Source: Candidatus Omnitrophota bacterium
Lineage (GTDB): Bacteria; Omnitrophota; Gorgyraeia; Duberdicusellales; 4484-171
Direction of reading: 5' to 3'
DNA: 64,000 nucleotides
NCBI GenBank assembly: GCA_023227945.1
Contig: JALOCC010000002.1
Coordinates: 1 to 64,000 of the forward strand
The number at the start of each line of letters is the position of its first letter. The stretch's first letter is position 1. Both the position numbers and the translations under genes were made by a program. Positions 32,959 to 40,896 of the stretch are shown here, piece after piece. Below the pieces are notes generated by a model that was not told the DNA's origin, did not search any database, and saw only the letters and a list, made by a program, of their open reading frames with translations.

Positions 32959-34290
32959 TTATTTAAACTTTTCTAATTTTTCATTTAAAATTTGTAGTAT
33001 CGACTGTGGCCACTCTCCCTTAAATCCTTCGAAATAAGATTTAACTAGTTTTAAATTTACTTCATTTTCTAATTGAGATATAAGGTCAAAATAGTCTTTA
33101 GCATTAAGCTGTTTTATTTGGGTAATAAGACTAAATAAGGTCCTTGTGGTAATATCTTGTAAATTAAGATAGTCTGATTTAGTGGTTTGTCCAATGGCAG
33201 ATCCATGTACAATTCTGGAACGTAACTCATAAAACCACATCAAACGAAAAGGATCAGGAAAATTACCTTCTGTCAGATGATTCAGAATTACCATACGATA
33301 GGCAATTACCTCCCCCTTCCTCTTGTCACTCCGACTGGTTAATAAACTTTCTAGCGCTGTACATAAATGAATCATTTTATGGTCAAAAGCTTCTTCTTCG
33401 ATGGCAGAACCCAACCAATAGATTGCCCTTTGCACCCTAGATTGAAAATTAGGATTAAGATAACTAATTACCTTAAAATGATCATTAGCTTTCGTGATAG
33501 AAGCCAATAAAGAATCTCCGATGCTAATACCAAATGGTGATCGTTTTCTTTTCCAACTCCAAGCCCATTTATTTATTTCTTTACCCCTAATAAGAGCGAA
33601 GTCAGAAACATCAAAAAGCAGATTTTCGTCATGAATTTCAATTAATTCATTAAAATACACTTGTAATACCTTTAATGCAAACTCAGCCTTTTCTCTAGCT
33701 CTTTCAACAACAAAACCACTATTATTGCCCTGCATAGCAATAATAACTACTGCGTTCTTAATAAACTTTTTAAAAAGTAACTCCTTTAACTTTCCTCCGA
33801 TTTTAAGTTCCATTCTTTCCAAATCTTCTTTAGTCAACTTGTTTAGAGCCACATCCCATATTTGCAGTGGATATTTTTTAATCGAAAGGTTCGATACTCC
33901 GAATATAACTTCGTAGTCTTTTAGCGGTTTACAAATTTGCTGAATAAATTTTTCTATTCGCCTCTTCAGGCTTTCTGAATTTCTATATACTTCTTTGTTT
34001 AAATAAACATCGCAAAGTAGATACCATAACGCATCGCCTAATTCTCTATCTTTCAAATATTCGGTAGAAATATCTTGTCTTAAATTACGTTGAATTTTCT
34101 CAAAACCCTTGAACTCATCACCTTCAAGAGTAAAAAAAATCTTTCCTGACTTTTTTAGCTCTGGCGTCAGTAATTTTTCATCAATCCGCCTTTGCATAAA
34201 ACCACCAGACAGGAAAGACTTTTTGCTGTCCTTTTGCTGTGGGATAAGGATTGTTTTTAAAAACTTTCTTAATGCGCTTTGATGTTCCAT
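32959..34290 (-). CDS. HEPN-domain protein, ApeA-like, probable defence ribonuclease
   Basis: 443 residues, AT-rich. The C-terminal third carries CTALESLLTSRSDKRKGEVI and FYELRSRIVHGSA, the R-x4-H motif (Arg-Ser-Arg-Ile-Val-His) of Apea-like HEPN ribonucleases. The N-terminal two thirds are helical with no family I can name. ApeA-type proteins abort phage infection by cutting tRNA. It lies next to a retron and SIR2-like gene on the same strand, separated by a small RNA candidate, suggesting a small defence island; the antiphage role is inference. Confidence 0.7.
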   Translation of the reverse strand: MEHQSALRKFLKTILIPQQKDSKKSFLSGGFMQRRIDEKLLTPELKKSGKIFFTLEGDEFKGFEKIQRNLRQDISTEYLKDRELGDALWYLLCDVYLNKEVYRNSESLKRRIEKFIQQICKPLKDYEVIFGVSNLSIKKYPLQIWDVALNKLTKEDLERMELKIGGKLKELLFKKFIKNAVVIIAMQGNNSGFVVERAREKAEFALKVLQVYFNELIEIHDENLLFDVSDFALIRGKEINKWAWSWKRKRSPFGISIGDSLLASITKANDHFKVISYLNPNFQSRVQRAIYWLGSAIEEEAFDHKMIHLCTALESLLTSRSDKRKGEVIAYRMVILNHLTEGNFPDPFRLMWFYELRSRIVHGSAIGQTTKSDYLNLQDITTRTLFSLITQIKQLNAKDYFDLISQLENEVNLKLVKSYFEGFKGEWPQSILQILNEKLEKFK

Positions 34291-34365
34291 TGATTTATTC
34301 TTTATAAAATTACTTCTATTGTACCCATTTCGGTATTACAGGAATACAATAATTAATTTTGGTTT

Positions 34366-34503
34366 AATTAAAAAGCGTCGGTTTCCCGACGCTTTGATGT
34401 TAACTCCAAATTGTATGTTTCCCTACGCCCCGGAACTTGCGGGTATTTTACTGTGGAAAAATGGTGCGGTCAAATAATTAAGTATTGTGTCCCTGAAATT
34501 ACC
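34366..34503 (-). ncRNA. Candidate small RNA with repeat-borne promoter and GNRA terminator, copy B
   Basis: TTGACC (34473-34468), 17 nt, TAAAAT (34450-34445); then about 73 nt ending in AAAGCGTCGG-GAAA-CCGACGCTTT plus TTTAATTA (34395-34366). The distal repeat AAGTAT..GTGTCC lies upstream. Two stem pairs differ from copy A (U-G to U-A, U-A to C-G) while pairing is kept, evidence for a selected hairpin. Shared box: CATACAATTTGGAGTTAACA. Confidence 0.5.
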
Positions 34504-34511
34504 TTTTTAGA

Positions 34512-35585
34512 TTAATCCCAAATATGCGCTGAGGCACTATCGAAAAATCCAATATTTAATTCACCTTCGCCTTTAGATTTAAGTTTTTTTGGAATGAGCT
34601 CTTCTCTTTTCATTCTTAAGAAAGATGCTTTCGCAATTATATTTTTGTTATGAGCAGAATTTGAATCTCCATGTATTCCTATCCAAAGATGCGTAAGTTT
34701 AAATTTTTCTGAGCAAATTATTGCATTAAGTATATGATTATCTTGTTCACTAAGCGAATGTCCAAAAATAAAAAGATGCCCCTGGATATTTTTGAATTTT
34801 CTATATGCTTGAGATAAATAGCTACTACTTTCAATCTTCTTAAGTTTATCAAGAGATTTGCCTTCAGTCACCACTAATGGGTAACTCTTTTTGCTAAAAG
34901 CTTCTCTAACGCATTTAATGATTGGGATGCCTGTAGTATTCCAAACACGCTTCCAAACATGTCCGTCTTTTGTATAAAGATGCAAGGCGCCGTGTAGAAA
35001 AAATAAATATGGCTTCGAGCTCATGCTCGAATAGGAAAAAGAACAATCGGGATTCGCAGCATCATCTTCTCTTCCGAAGCCATCAGAGAATGGAAACTCT
35101 TCGCCCTTACTTTCGTCAATATGCAAAGAAGCCCAATATAAAAGCAAATCATAATTCACAGTAAAAGCCGCATCAAAATTTCTTAAAAATTTTATACAAC
35201 TTTCAAACTTATTTTTAGATATCCTGCTAGGATAATCAGGGTGATTATCACTTATTGTCGTTATTAACGCCTCTTTAAGTTCCTTGTAATCTTGAGCCAT
35301 GTCTCTATTAGTTTTTTTACTTTTTTTTAAATAGTAATGCTCCGCCAAAAACATTCCTTCATCAAGGTATTTCAATACATCTTCAAAATTGTTACCATAT
35401 CTTTTTAAAAGCTCATCTAAATGTTTAGAGAGCCCGCTATTTTTAGCTTGTTCATATAATGTGCCGTATTCAAAGCCTGGATAACAAGCTATGCTAAATC
35501 CGTTGCCCAAAAACAGCTGTTTCTTTCCACCAATATTTACAGCTTGCTTTAATGCTTCACTAAAATCTAATAATGTACTATTCAT
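34512..35585 (-). CDS. SIR2-like (DUF4917) protein of the retron operon
   Basis: 357 residues. QLFLGNGFSIACYPGFEY near residues 24-40 is a Rossmann-type nucleotide loop; AAFTVNYDLLLYW, FFLHGALHL and LFIFGHSLSEQDNHIL are the DUF4917/SIR2-like core (N-Y-D, catalytic-type H-G). Proteins of this clan hydrolyse NAD+ in antiphage systems. Its ATG overlaps the stop of the RT-TIR gene (TAATG), so translation is coupled and it is best seen as a second effector or an accessory unit of the retron. Enzymatic activity is inferred. Confidence 0.8.
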   Translation of the reverse strand: MNSTLLDFSEALKQAVNIGGKKQLFLGNGFSIACYPGFEYGTLYEQAKNSGLSKHLDELLKRYGNNFEDVLKYLDEGMFLAEHYYLKKSKKTNRDMAQDYKELKEALITTISDNHPDYPSRISKNKFESCIKFLRNFDAAFTVNYDLLLYWASLHIDESKGEEFPFSDGFGREDDAANPDCSFSYSSMSSKPYLFFLHGALHLYTKDGHVWKRVWNTTGIPIIKCVREAFSKKSYPLVVTEGKSLDKLKKIESSSYLSQAYRKFKNIQGHLFIFGHSLSEQDNHILNAIICSEKFKLTHLWIGIHGDSNSAHNKNIIAKASFLRMKREELIPKKLKSKGEGELNIGFFDSASAHIWD

Positions 35586-37096
35586 TAGCTTTTGTCTTTT
35601 AATTTTTTAGATAATTCATCCACCATCTGCCCGATTGTCTGCTGTGGAAAGGTTAATGCATGGATATCGGCCAATGGAGGGCTTATTGATATTATATATT
35701 CCTTATCGATCTTGTACCAAATAGGCAGTATACGTTTTCTGCCATCATTCATTTCTAGAGATACTAAGCCAGACAATTCATGTTGTGGCCAATTCTTTTT
35801 GAAAAAAGCTTCCGAAAATATAACAATAGCGAACCTTGATCTTGTCAGACCTTCATCTATCTTTCGTCTGATACTATCCCCAACTTTTATCGCAGTTTCA
35901 TCAAACCAAATGTCAAAACCTTCTCTAATGAGTTCTTTAGCTAAATTTATTACAAAATTTTTTTTGTCTTCACTAGCATAACTAATGAAAGCGTCGTATC
36001 TATTTTGCATTATTTCTCCTTTTTTATCTAAATATGTGGGGCGCAAAAGATTTTTATATTTATAATTGAAAAAATAATAAATTGGATCATCTTTACCTCT
36101 TACCATGCCTAAAAATCCTATTTTACCTTTTAGCACTTCAAGAAAAGATGGTAACTGCTTTGCGGGACAGCGGCATTTAGCAAATTTTTGACGAAACTCA
36201 CGCTCTGCATCTTTTAGTCCAAATTTTTCCCAAGCATGCAACATTGCTCTTATTTGCCTGACATATTTTCTTTTTACATTGGGGAATTTATTCGTAATAA
36301 TGCCTGTTACAGATTGCCTGTGATTGAATTCTTGCAATCTTATTTTACGGTAATTAATTCGAAACCCATTATTTTTTTCGATAATTTCTTTTAAATGGCC
36401 CCCCACAACTAGTGTTTTGTTGCCCGACAATAACGTATATTTTGCTAATTCTATTGGGAATTTAGCTGAAGAAGTGGAAAAAGTAAGGTCATCTGAGTAT
36501 CGTGTATACCTACACCGGAAATTATTAGCCAACCCCTGAAGTTCTGAATCCATCTTACTACAAATCATATTAGAAATAATGGGCGAGGTCGGTGCCCCCT
36601 GAGGTAGTTTTTTGTTACAACAACAGATTTGCGCTAATGTTTTAGCTACTTCATGATTGCAGTTGTAAGGCCAAGCCATAAACATTCCTTGTATCCGGCC
36701 AAAATGTATCGATGGAAAAAAGTTTTCTAAATCAATATTTAGAACAAACTTTTTATTGCAATGTACTTTTGCATTGGTAACAATATTCCTGCTTGAAACG
36801 AAACCATTCACAGATGATTTTGGTCTATAAATACAAAACAGAACTTGGCTTATTTTCTGCTGAATAATTTTTAATCCATTTATCGGAGCACAAATAACTC
36901 TTTGCTCTCCAGATTTTTTCGGAATTGTAAAATTATAGTATTTTTTGTCTTCAGGCAAGCCGTAAAGATAATATGTTAATTTTGAGGCAGGTATTTCTAA
37001 AAGTAATGCTAGATCATCGCAAGTTTTCAGTAAAAAAAATGATTCCCTTAGCTCTTCTTCCGTTCTATTTAATGATAGGTCGATATTAATTGGCAT
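35585..37096 (-). CDS. Retron reverse transcriptase fused to a TIR domain
   Basis: 503 residues. Retron-type RT at 1-345: NAKVH (108-112, the NAxxH motif), catalytic Asp in NIDLENFFPSI (122), QGAPTSP (166-172), YSDD (200-203) and VTG (263-265). A TIR domain fills 366-503: YDAFISYASEDKK and FDIWFDETAIKVGDS, with the putative catalytic Glu (E400) of NAD+-cleaving TIRs. RT-TIR retrons are known antiphage systems: msDNA is sensed, then TIR degrades NAD+. The matching ncRNA lies directly upstream, its 3' end overlapping the start codon. Confidence 0.92.
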   Translation of the reverse strand: MPINIDLSLNRTEEELRESFFLLKTCDDLALLLEIPASKLTYYLYGLPEDKKYYNFTIPKKSGEQRVICAPINGLKIIQQKISQVLFCIYRPKSSVNGFVSSRNIVTNAKVHCNKKFVLNIDLENFFPSIHFGRIQGMFMAWPYNCNHEVAKTLAQICCCNKKLPQGAPTSPIISNMICSKMDSELQGLANNFRCRYTRYSDDLTFSTSSAKFPIELAKYTLLSGNKTLVVGGHLKEIIEKNNGFRINYRKIRLQEFNHRQSVTGIITNKFPNVKRKYVRQIRAMLHAWEKFGLKDAEREFRQKFAKCRCPAKQLPSFLEVLKGKIGFLGMVRGKDDPIYYFFNYKYKNLLRPTYLDKKGEIMQNRYDAFISYASEDKKNFVINLAKELIREGFDIWFDETAIKVGDSIRRKIDEGLTRSRFAIVIFSEAFFKKNWPQHELSGLVSLEMNDGRKRILPIWYKIDKEYIISISPPLADIHALTFPQQTIGQMVDELSKKLKDKS

Positions 37097-37242
37097 CTGC
37101 AGAGTATTCTACCTTTTGCCGAAAACTCAGATCATCAGTTTATCATTAACTCAAAATCATTGCAGTAAACATGGCCTAAAGCGAAACTTTGCGTTAACTG
37201 TCGCTGGATCAACGACACATTAAATACCTTTCTGCAGATGCC
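37092..37242 (-). ncRNA. Retron msr-msd RNA
   Basis: On the minus strand GGCATCTGCAGA (37242-37231) and TCTGCAGATGCC (37103-37092) are perfectly complementary and form the a1/a2 stem; a2 contains the RT start codon. Between them lie an msr-like hairpin TGTCGTTG-ATC-CAGCGACA (37217-37199) and a longer msd-like part closed by CTTT(AG)GCC / GGC(A)AAAG, with CATGTTTA/TAAAC..ATG inside. The length (151 nt) and the position in front of an NAxxH/VTG-type RT fit a retron ncRNA. The branching G is not certain (AAGG just after a1). Confidence 0.75.
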
Positions 37243-37304
37243 TATATTTTTAATCTAAAATTATCTAATAGATTTGTTCACCACTCCAAATCGTTTATTG
37301 CCTA

Positions 37305-37333
37305 ACTATATTACGATATGAAATAGTTGTCAA
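37305..37333 (-). promoter_or_regulatory. Promoter of the retron operon
   Basis: TTGACA (37333-37328), 17 nt, TATAGT (37310-37305). The start would fall near 37298, about 55 nt before the a1 arm of the ncRNA. It stands 60 nt downstream of the stop codon of a gltD remnant. The region 37243-37393 otherwise shows no feature. Confidence 0.75.
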
Positions 37334-37393
37334 TGAAAAACGATAGTGGGTTTTTTGGTTATTAAGTTAACAGGCTTTAGGTTAGACTATCGA

Positions 37394-37582
37394 CTAAATC
37401 GCAGGCAAACTACTCTTTCCCATTAAGTAGCTATCAACATTATACGCCGCTTGTCTTCCCTCTGCAATCGCCCAAACAATTAGCGATTGGCCTTTATGCA
37501 TATCTCCGGCGGCGAATACGCCTTTAGCGTTAGTCATAAAATCCTCGTCTGTTTTGATATTGTCTCTGGATAATCTATTCAA
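37394..37582 (-). pseudogene. gltD: 3' remnant of a glutamate synthase small subunit (gltD)
   Basis: About 62 codons match the extreme C-terminus of GltD-type glutamate synthase (KGVFAAGDMHKGQSLIVWAI, AEGRQAAYNVDSYLMG), whose full length is near 480. No ATG is available (first possible start TTG) and the frame upstream decays within about 30 codons. A complete GltD/NfnB-type protein exists at 55568-57031. The stump borders the retron promoter, which suggests that retron arrival or a deletion removed the rest. Confidence 0.85.
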
Positions 37583-37873
37583 GATAGAAAAATACTGTAA
37601 ACGCTTTCCAAAAAATACGCTTTTTCTCTTGCATTAATTCTATTCTGCGCAAAAATAAAAGTGAAGGGATTCGCCTCCCTGTTGTTTAATAAAAAAGAGG
37701 AGCTTTTTTGGCTCCTCTTTTTTTTGTTACGAAGGTTACGCGCCTGCCTACGGCAGTCTGGTTACGTTAATTCTTCCGCCGGAGGCGGAAGAATTAAGTT
37801 ACGGAGGTTACAATAAAACACGCGGTTTAAGGGTAACTTTCGTAACCCTCGTAACATCCGTAACCTTCGTAAC
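37583..37873. repeat. Terminator and TTACGAAGG repeat array
   Basis: A strong terminator GAGGAGC-loop-GCTCCTC with T tracts on both sides (37691-37725) ends the PEBP transcript. From 37726 to 37876 stand repeated 10-11 bp units of the type TTACGAAGG/CCTTCGTAA in both orientations, flanking a perfect 31-bp palindrome with TTAA ends (37767-37797). A second such array is at 60643-60745. Confidence 0.75.
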
Positions 37874-38395
37874 CTATCTTTTATACAACCCTATCATCTC
37901 CGCTTGCGCCACGATATGCCCCTTCATCGCCGCCTCAAGCTCTTGCTTGGTAATGCCTTCTTTTAAATTCAGCATAGTATCCAAAGCATATATTTTGAAG
38001 AAATAACGGTGGGTGCCGGAAGGCGGGCAGGGGCTGACATACTCTTTAGTGCGCGAACTAGTAATGCCTTGCTTACCGGGGGCAGTGTTTTCTGCTATTT
38101 TATTTGTAACCGGAATATCAAAAACTATCCAATGGATGAATGTTCCGGCTGGTGCGTCAGGATCGTCAACAATCAACGCAAGGCTCTTTGCGTTATCAGG
38201 AATACTTTCGATATTAAGGCTGGGGTTTATAGCCTTACCGTCACAGGTAAATTTTTTCGGCAGATATTCATTATTTTTAAAATCCGGGCTGGTTAGCTTC
38301 ATAGATATTCCTCCTTCTCCATTAACTTTCAAAAGGCCTAAGAGTAAAAACGAAAATGTTAAAATAAGGGAAATTTTTCTTATCATACACATCAC
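37874..38395 (-). CDS. YbhB/YbcL-type PEBP-family protein, exported
   Basis: 173 residues. Signal peptide (about 1-27). The PEBP core is complete: KFTCDGKAINPSLNI, ALIVDDPDAPAGTFIHWIV and SGTHRYFFKIYALD, with the ligand-site Asp-Pro-Asp and His. Bacterial members bind small molecules or inhibit proteases; no clear function. The last residues come just before the repeat array. Monocistronic. Confidence 0.92.
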   Translation of the reverse strand: MMCMIRKISLILTFSFLLLGLLKVNGEGGISMKLTSPDFKNNEYLPKKFTCDGKAINPSLNIESIPDNAKSLALIVDDPDAPAGTFIHWIVFDIPVTNKIAENTAPGKQGITSSRTKEYVSPCPPSGTHRYFFKIYALDTMLNLKEGITKQELEAAMKGHIVAQAEMIGLYKR

Positions 38396-38496
38396 CTCAT
38401 ATGGTTAAAAACTCAAGCGGATAGCAGATGGCAGATAGCAGTTATGCAGATAGATTTTATCTGCCATCTGCCAAACTGTCATCTGCCATCTATTCA

Positions 38497-38919
38497 TTAC
38501 CTCTCCGCTTCGACTGCTATACCGATATTTTGAACCTGAAGGCCGTTTAAAACATCCAAAACTTTGGCAACATCTTTAAAGGGCGCGGTTTGGTCTGCAC
38601 GCACGAGAACGCGTAGGCTAGGATTTTTTGATTTAGTAACCTCTATGCCGTCAATAAGCTCATCCAGAGTTACGGCTTCTTTTTCAAAATAAACTACACC
38701 GTTTTTGGCTACGGAAATATTTATAACACTTGCGTCGTCAACGGGTGTGGCAGTTTTTGCTTTTGGTATGGTAACACCAAGTTTATGCAGGCGGCTTGTG
38801 TTAAATGTGTAAAGAAGGCTGAAAGAAATGAAAAAGAAAATAAACATATTAAGGATGATATCGGTCATTGCAACCGATTCCAGCGCACCCATATATTCAC
38901 GCCTTCCAGAGATTTTCAC
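38497..38919 (-). CDS. exbD: ExbD/TolR-type biopolymer transport protein
   Basis: 140 residues. One membrane helix (about 18-38) follows the charged start; the periplasmic domain reads DDASVINISVAKNGVVYF and LRVLVRADQTAPFKDVAKVLDVL. The TM Asp usual in ExbD (MTDIILNMF, Asp 20) is present. With the ExbB/TolQ-like gene upstream it forms a proton-driven motor for TonB or Tol functions. No TonB gene is next to it. Confidence 0.9.
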   Translation of the reverse strand: MKISGRREYMGALESVAMTDIILNMFIFFFISFSLLYTFNTSRLHKLGVTIPKAKTATPVDDASVINISVAKNGVVYFEKEAVTLDELIDGIEVTKSKNPSLRVLVRADQTAPFKDVAKVLDVLNGLQVQNIGIAVEAER

Positions 38920-39236
38920 TTAAATTTCTCCTAATTTTATCTACAAGCCTATTAAGAATTCGGTTATGGCTATGGTTACGATGCCAATTTCGTCTTAGGG
39001 TTACGTTTACGTTAAGATAAAAATAACCAATAACCAAGATACAAGTTCCAAACAAATTCCAAGTTCCAATGACCAATAACCAAACAGAAATGTTTGGTTA
39101 TTGATATTTGGTTATTGGATATTATTTGGTTATTGTTTCTTGGAGCTTGGTTATTTATTTTCATAGGCGTTGCCGTTAGACATAACTGATAGGAGTTTCG
39201 TTACTGTTACCATAACCGAAATTTCGCAACATAACT
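38920..39236. repeat. Large palindrome (CCAATAACCAA family), copy 1
   Basis: 39022-39154 is one long inverted repeat: AATAACCAATAACCAAGATA at one side pairs with its complement at the other around a centre near 39090. Copies 2 and 3 lie at 39894-40037 and 44344-44488. Nothing else is visible in this gap between exbB and exbD. Confidence 0.8.
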
Positions 39237-39851
39237 TCATTTATCTTTAGTTTCCGCGATTACCTCGAGCAGTTGGATACTATGGTTTGTAAGGTCGTTA
39301 GAGATAATTTTTATGCGGCTTATAAAATAATTATAGCAAAGATAAAGCGGTATGGCGATAGTTAAGCCGGCTGCGGTTGTAATCATTGCTTCGTAGATAC
39401 CAGAGGCAAGCGAACTCACAGTAACACTTGCGCCGGCTTTTTCCCAGGTCATAAAAGCGTGGATTAATCCGGTAATTGTTCCAAGAAATCCAAGCAATGG
39501 CTCAATGCTGACTATGGATAAAAGCGCACCCAGCCTTTTTTCAAGTTTATAAACGTGGTTGTTTCCTGCCTGCTCCAGAATTTTCTCAAGCCGGTCTAAA
39601 GGTAGCCCGCGGCGCTCGATGCCGATTTTGAAAATACTTGCCAGCGGATGGCGGCTGCGCTCACAAAGCTCTAAAGCTTTTCTTGTATCTTTAATCTTTA
39701 AAGCTTTAAAGACTTCTTCAACAAACTGAAAAGTATCAAGACGGGTTTTTCTAAAAACAAAAAATCTTTCAATGGCTATGGCAAAGCCAAAAAGCGAGCC
39801 AAGAAGAATAGGAATCATAATCGGCCCGCCTTTTATGATGAAATTGAACAT
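39237..39851 (-). CDS. exbB: MotA/TolQ/ExbB proton-channel family protein
   Basis: 204 residues, three membrane helices (about 10-30, 105-130, 145-170). GLIHAFMTWEKAG and ITTAAGLTIAIPLYLCYNYF are the MotA_ExbB signature. It pairs with ExbD downstream (separated by a 317-bp repeat). It energises outer-membrane transport or Tol-type functions from the proton gradient. Stands just downstream of the hydrogenase operon but is probably a separate unit. Confidence 0.92.
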   Translation of the reverse strand: MFNFIIKGGPIMIPILLGSLFGFAIAIERFFVFRKTRLDTFQFVEEVFKALKIKDTRKALELCERSRHPLASIFKIGIERRGLPLDRLEKILEQAGNNHVYKLEKRLGALLSIVSIEPLLGFLGTITGLIHAFMTWEKAGASVTVSSLASGIYEAMITTAAGLTIAIPLYLCYNYFISRIKIISNDLTNHSIQLLEVIAETKDK

Positions 39852-39893
39852 TGTTTCCTCCTTTTGTTACACAGATTAACAAAGATGCTTACG

Positions 39894-40037
39894 AAATAAC
39901 CAATAACCAAGGTACAAGATACAAACAAATTCCAATATCCAATAACCAATGACCAAACAGTTTTGTCCTTTTTTGTTTGGTTATTGGAATTTGATTATTG
40001 GTCATTGTTTGGTTATTGTATCTTGGAGCTTGGTTAT
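39894..40037. repeat. Large palindrome (CCAATAACCAA family), copy 2
   Basis: About 144 bp, nearly perfect inverted repeat with a short T-rich centre. Its sequence is almost identical to copy 3 at 44344-44488, pointing to recent spread. It lies between the hydrogenase protease gene and exbB. Confidence 0.85.
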
Positions 40038-40052
40038 TCCTCCACTATCTTT

Positions 40053-40553
40053 CTACTTACTTGTATATATAGCGCCCAAAACTGCATCGCTCACACATTT
40101 TACCGCAATCTTAACTTCTTTGGAAAGGTTATTTCCCACTCTCAAGCTCTTAGGCTGGATGCCAATGATTGAAACGTCGCAGTTAATATAATTTTTCAGG
40201 TAATCAATCATAATGCTCATCGGCAGCTGGTGAGTGCAAAAAGAAATTCCTTTTATATCCTCCGGGTTAAACAACACAACATCTCCACTTTTTTTAGAAA
40301 TATCTGCCGCATCAATGATTATAAGATGCGTTGGCTTTAACTTCTTGATTTCTCCGGTAAAATTTTCCGGGGCGGTTTCCCCTAAAAGCACAGCAACTTG
40401 TGGTTTTTTAGATTTGGAAACTTTTTTTTGGATAGTTCTTGCAGCGATAAGGCCTGCGGCATCGTCACTGCGAAGCTCCGAGCCAACTCCAAGGACAACA
40501 ATACGCTTGGCATTGGCTAATTTATTTGTCAGCTGGTTTATAAGGCTTTGCAT
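40053..40553 (-). CDS. [NiFe]-hydrogenase maturation protease (HycI/HyaD-like)
   Basis: 166 residues. LGVGSELRSDDAAGLIAARTI (metal-binding Asp), LGETAPENF (Glu/His region) and HLIIIDAADISKKSGDVVLF, then CTHQLPMSIMIDYL (catalytic-zone His) are the family blocks. It would trim the C-terminal peptide of the large subunit after Ni insertion. The large subunit in this operon has about 33 residues beyond DPCFSC, consistent with need for it. The gene overlaps the ferredoxin subunit gene by 32 nt. Confidence 0.92.
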   Translation of the reverse strand: MQSLINQLTNKLANAKRIVVLGVGSELRSDDAAGLIAARTIQKKVSKSKKPQVAVLLGETAPENFTGEIKKLKPTHLIIIDAADISKKSGDVVLFNPEDIKGISFCTHQLPMSIMIDYLKNYINCDVSIIGIQPKSLRVGNNLSKEVKIAVKCVSDAVLGAIYTSK

Positions 40554-40896
40554 GAAATATTATTTTTAGCTTGCTCTCATCCAATTGGGCAAGCTCTACA
40601 TCTTTTGTAGCTTCCAAAGCTTTTTTTGGGCAGCTATCAACGCACTGGGCGCAATAAATACACCTTCCTAAATCAATCAACGCTTCGAATTGGTTTTCGC
40701 CGACTTTTTTTATATCGATTGCTCCGGTTGGGCAATCTTTTATGCAAAGCCGGCAGCCGATGCATCTTTCGGGATAATATTTCAGCTTGCCTCTAAACTT
40801 ATCAGGCATTTCCAGCTTTTCATAGGGATACATTACGGTGACAGGCTTTTTAAATATCGATTTAAGGACCTGCCTTATCATTTTCCCCGGCCTCAT
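40522..40896 (-). CDS. Hydrogenase 2x[4Fe-4S] ferredoxin subunit (NuoI/HycF/EchF-like)
   Basis: 124 residues from the ATG at 40896, which overlaps the NuoH-like stop by ATGA. Two [4Fe-4S] sites: CIGCRLCIKDCPTGAI and CIYCAQCVDSCPKKAL. It carries electrons from ferredoxin to the small subunit. The C-terminus (about 30 residues) has no extra cluster. Confidence 0.92.
   Translation of the reverse strand: MRPGKMIRQVLKSIFKKPVTVMYPYEKLEMPDKFRGKLKYYPERCIGCRLCIKDCPTGAIDIKKVGENQFEALIDLGRCIYCAQCVDSCPKKALEATKDVELAQLDESKLKIIFHAKPYKPADK

Noticed and set aside
37243..37393. attI/attC-like boxes (GTCTAAC and GTTAGGC) before the retron
   Set aside because: The DNA between them shows no symmetric arms; it contains the retron promoter instead.
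22004..37393. Prophage or integrative element
   Set aside because: There are no phage structural genes, integrase, tRNA target or flanking direct repeats; the region is better described as repeat-rich accessory DNA.
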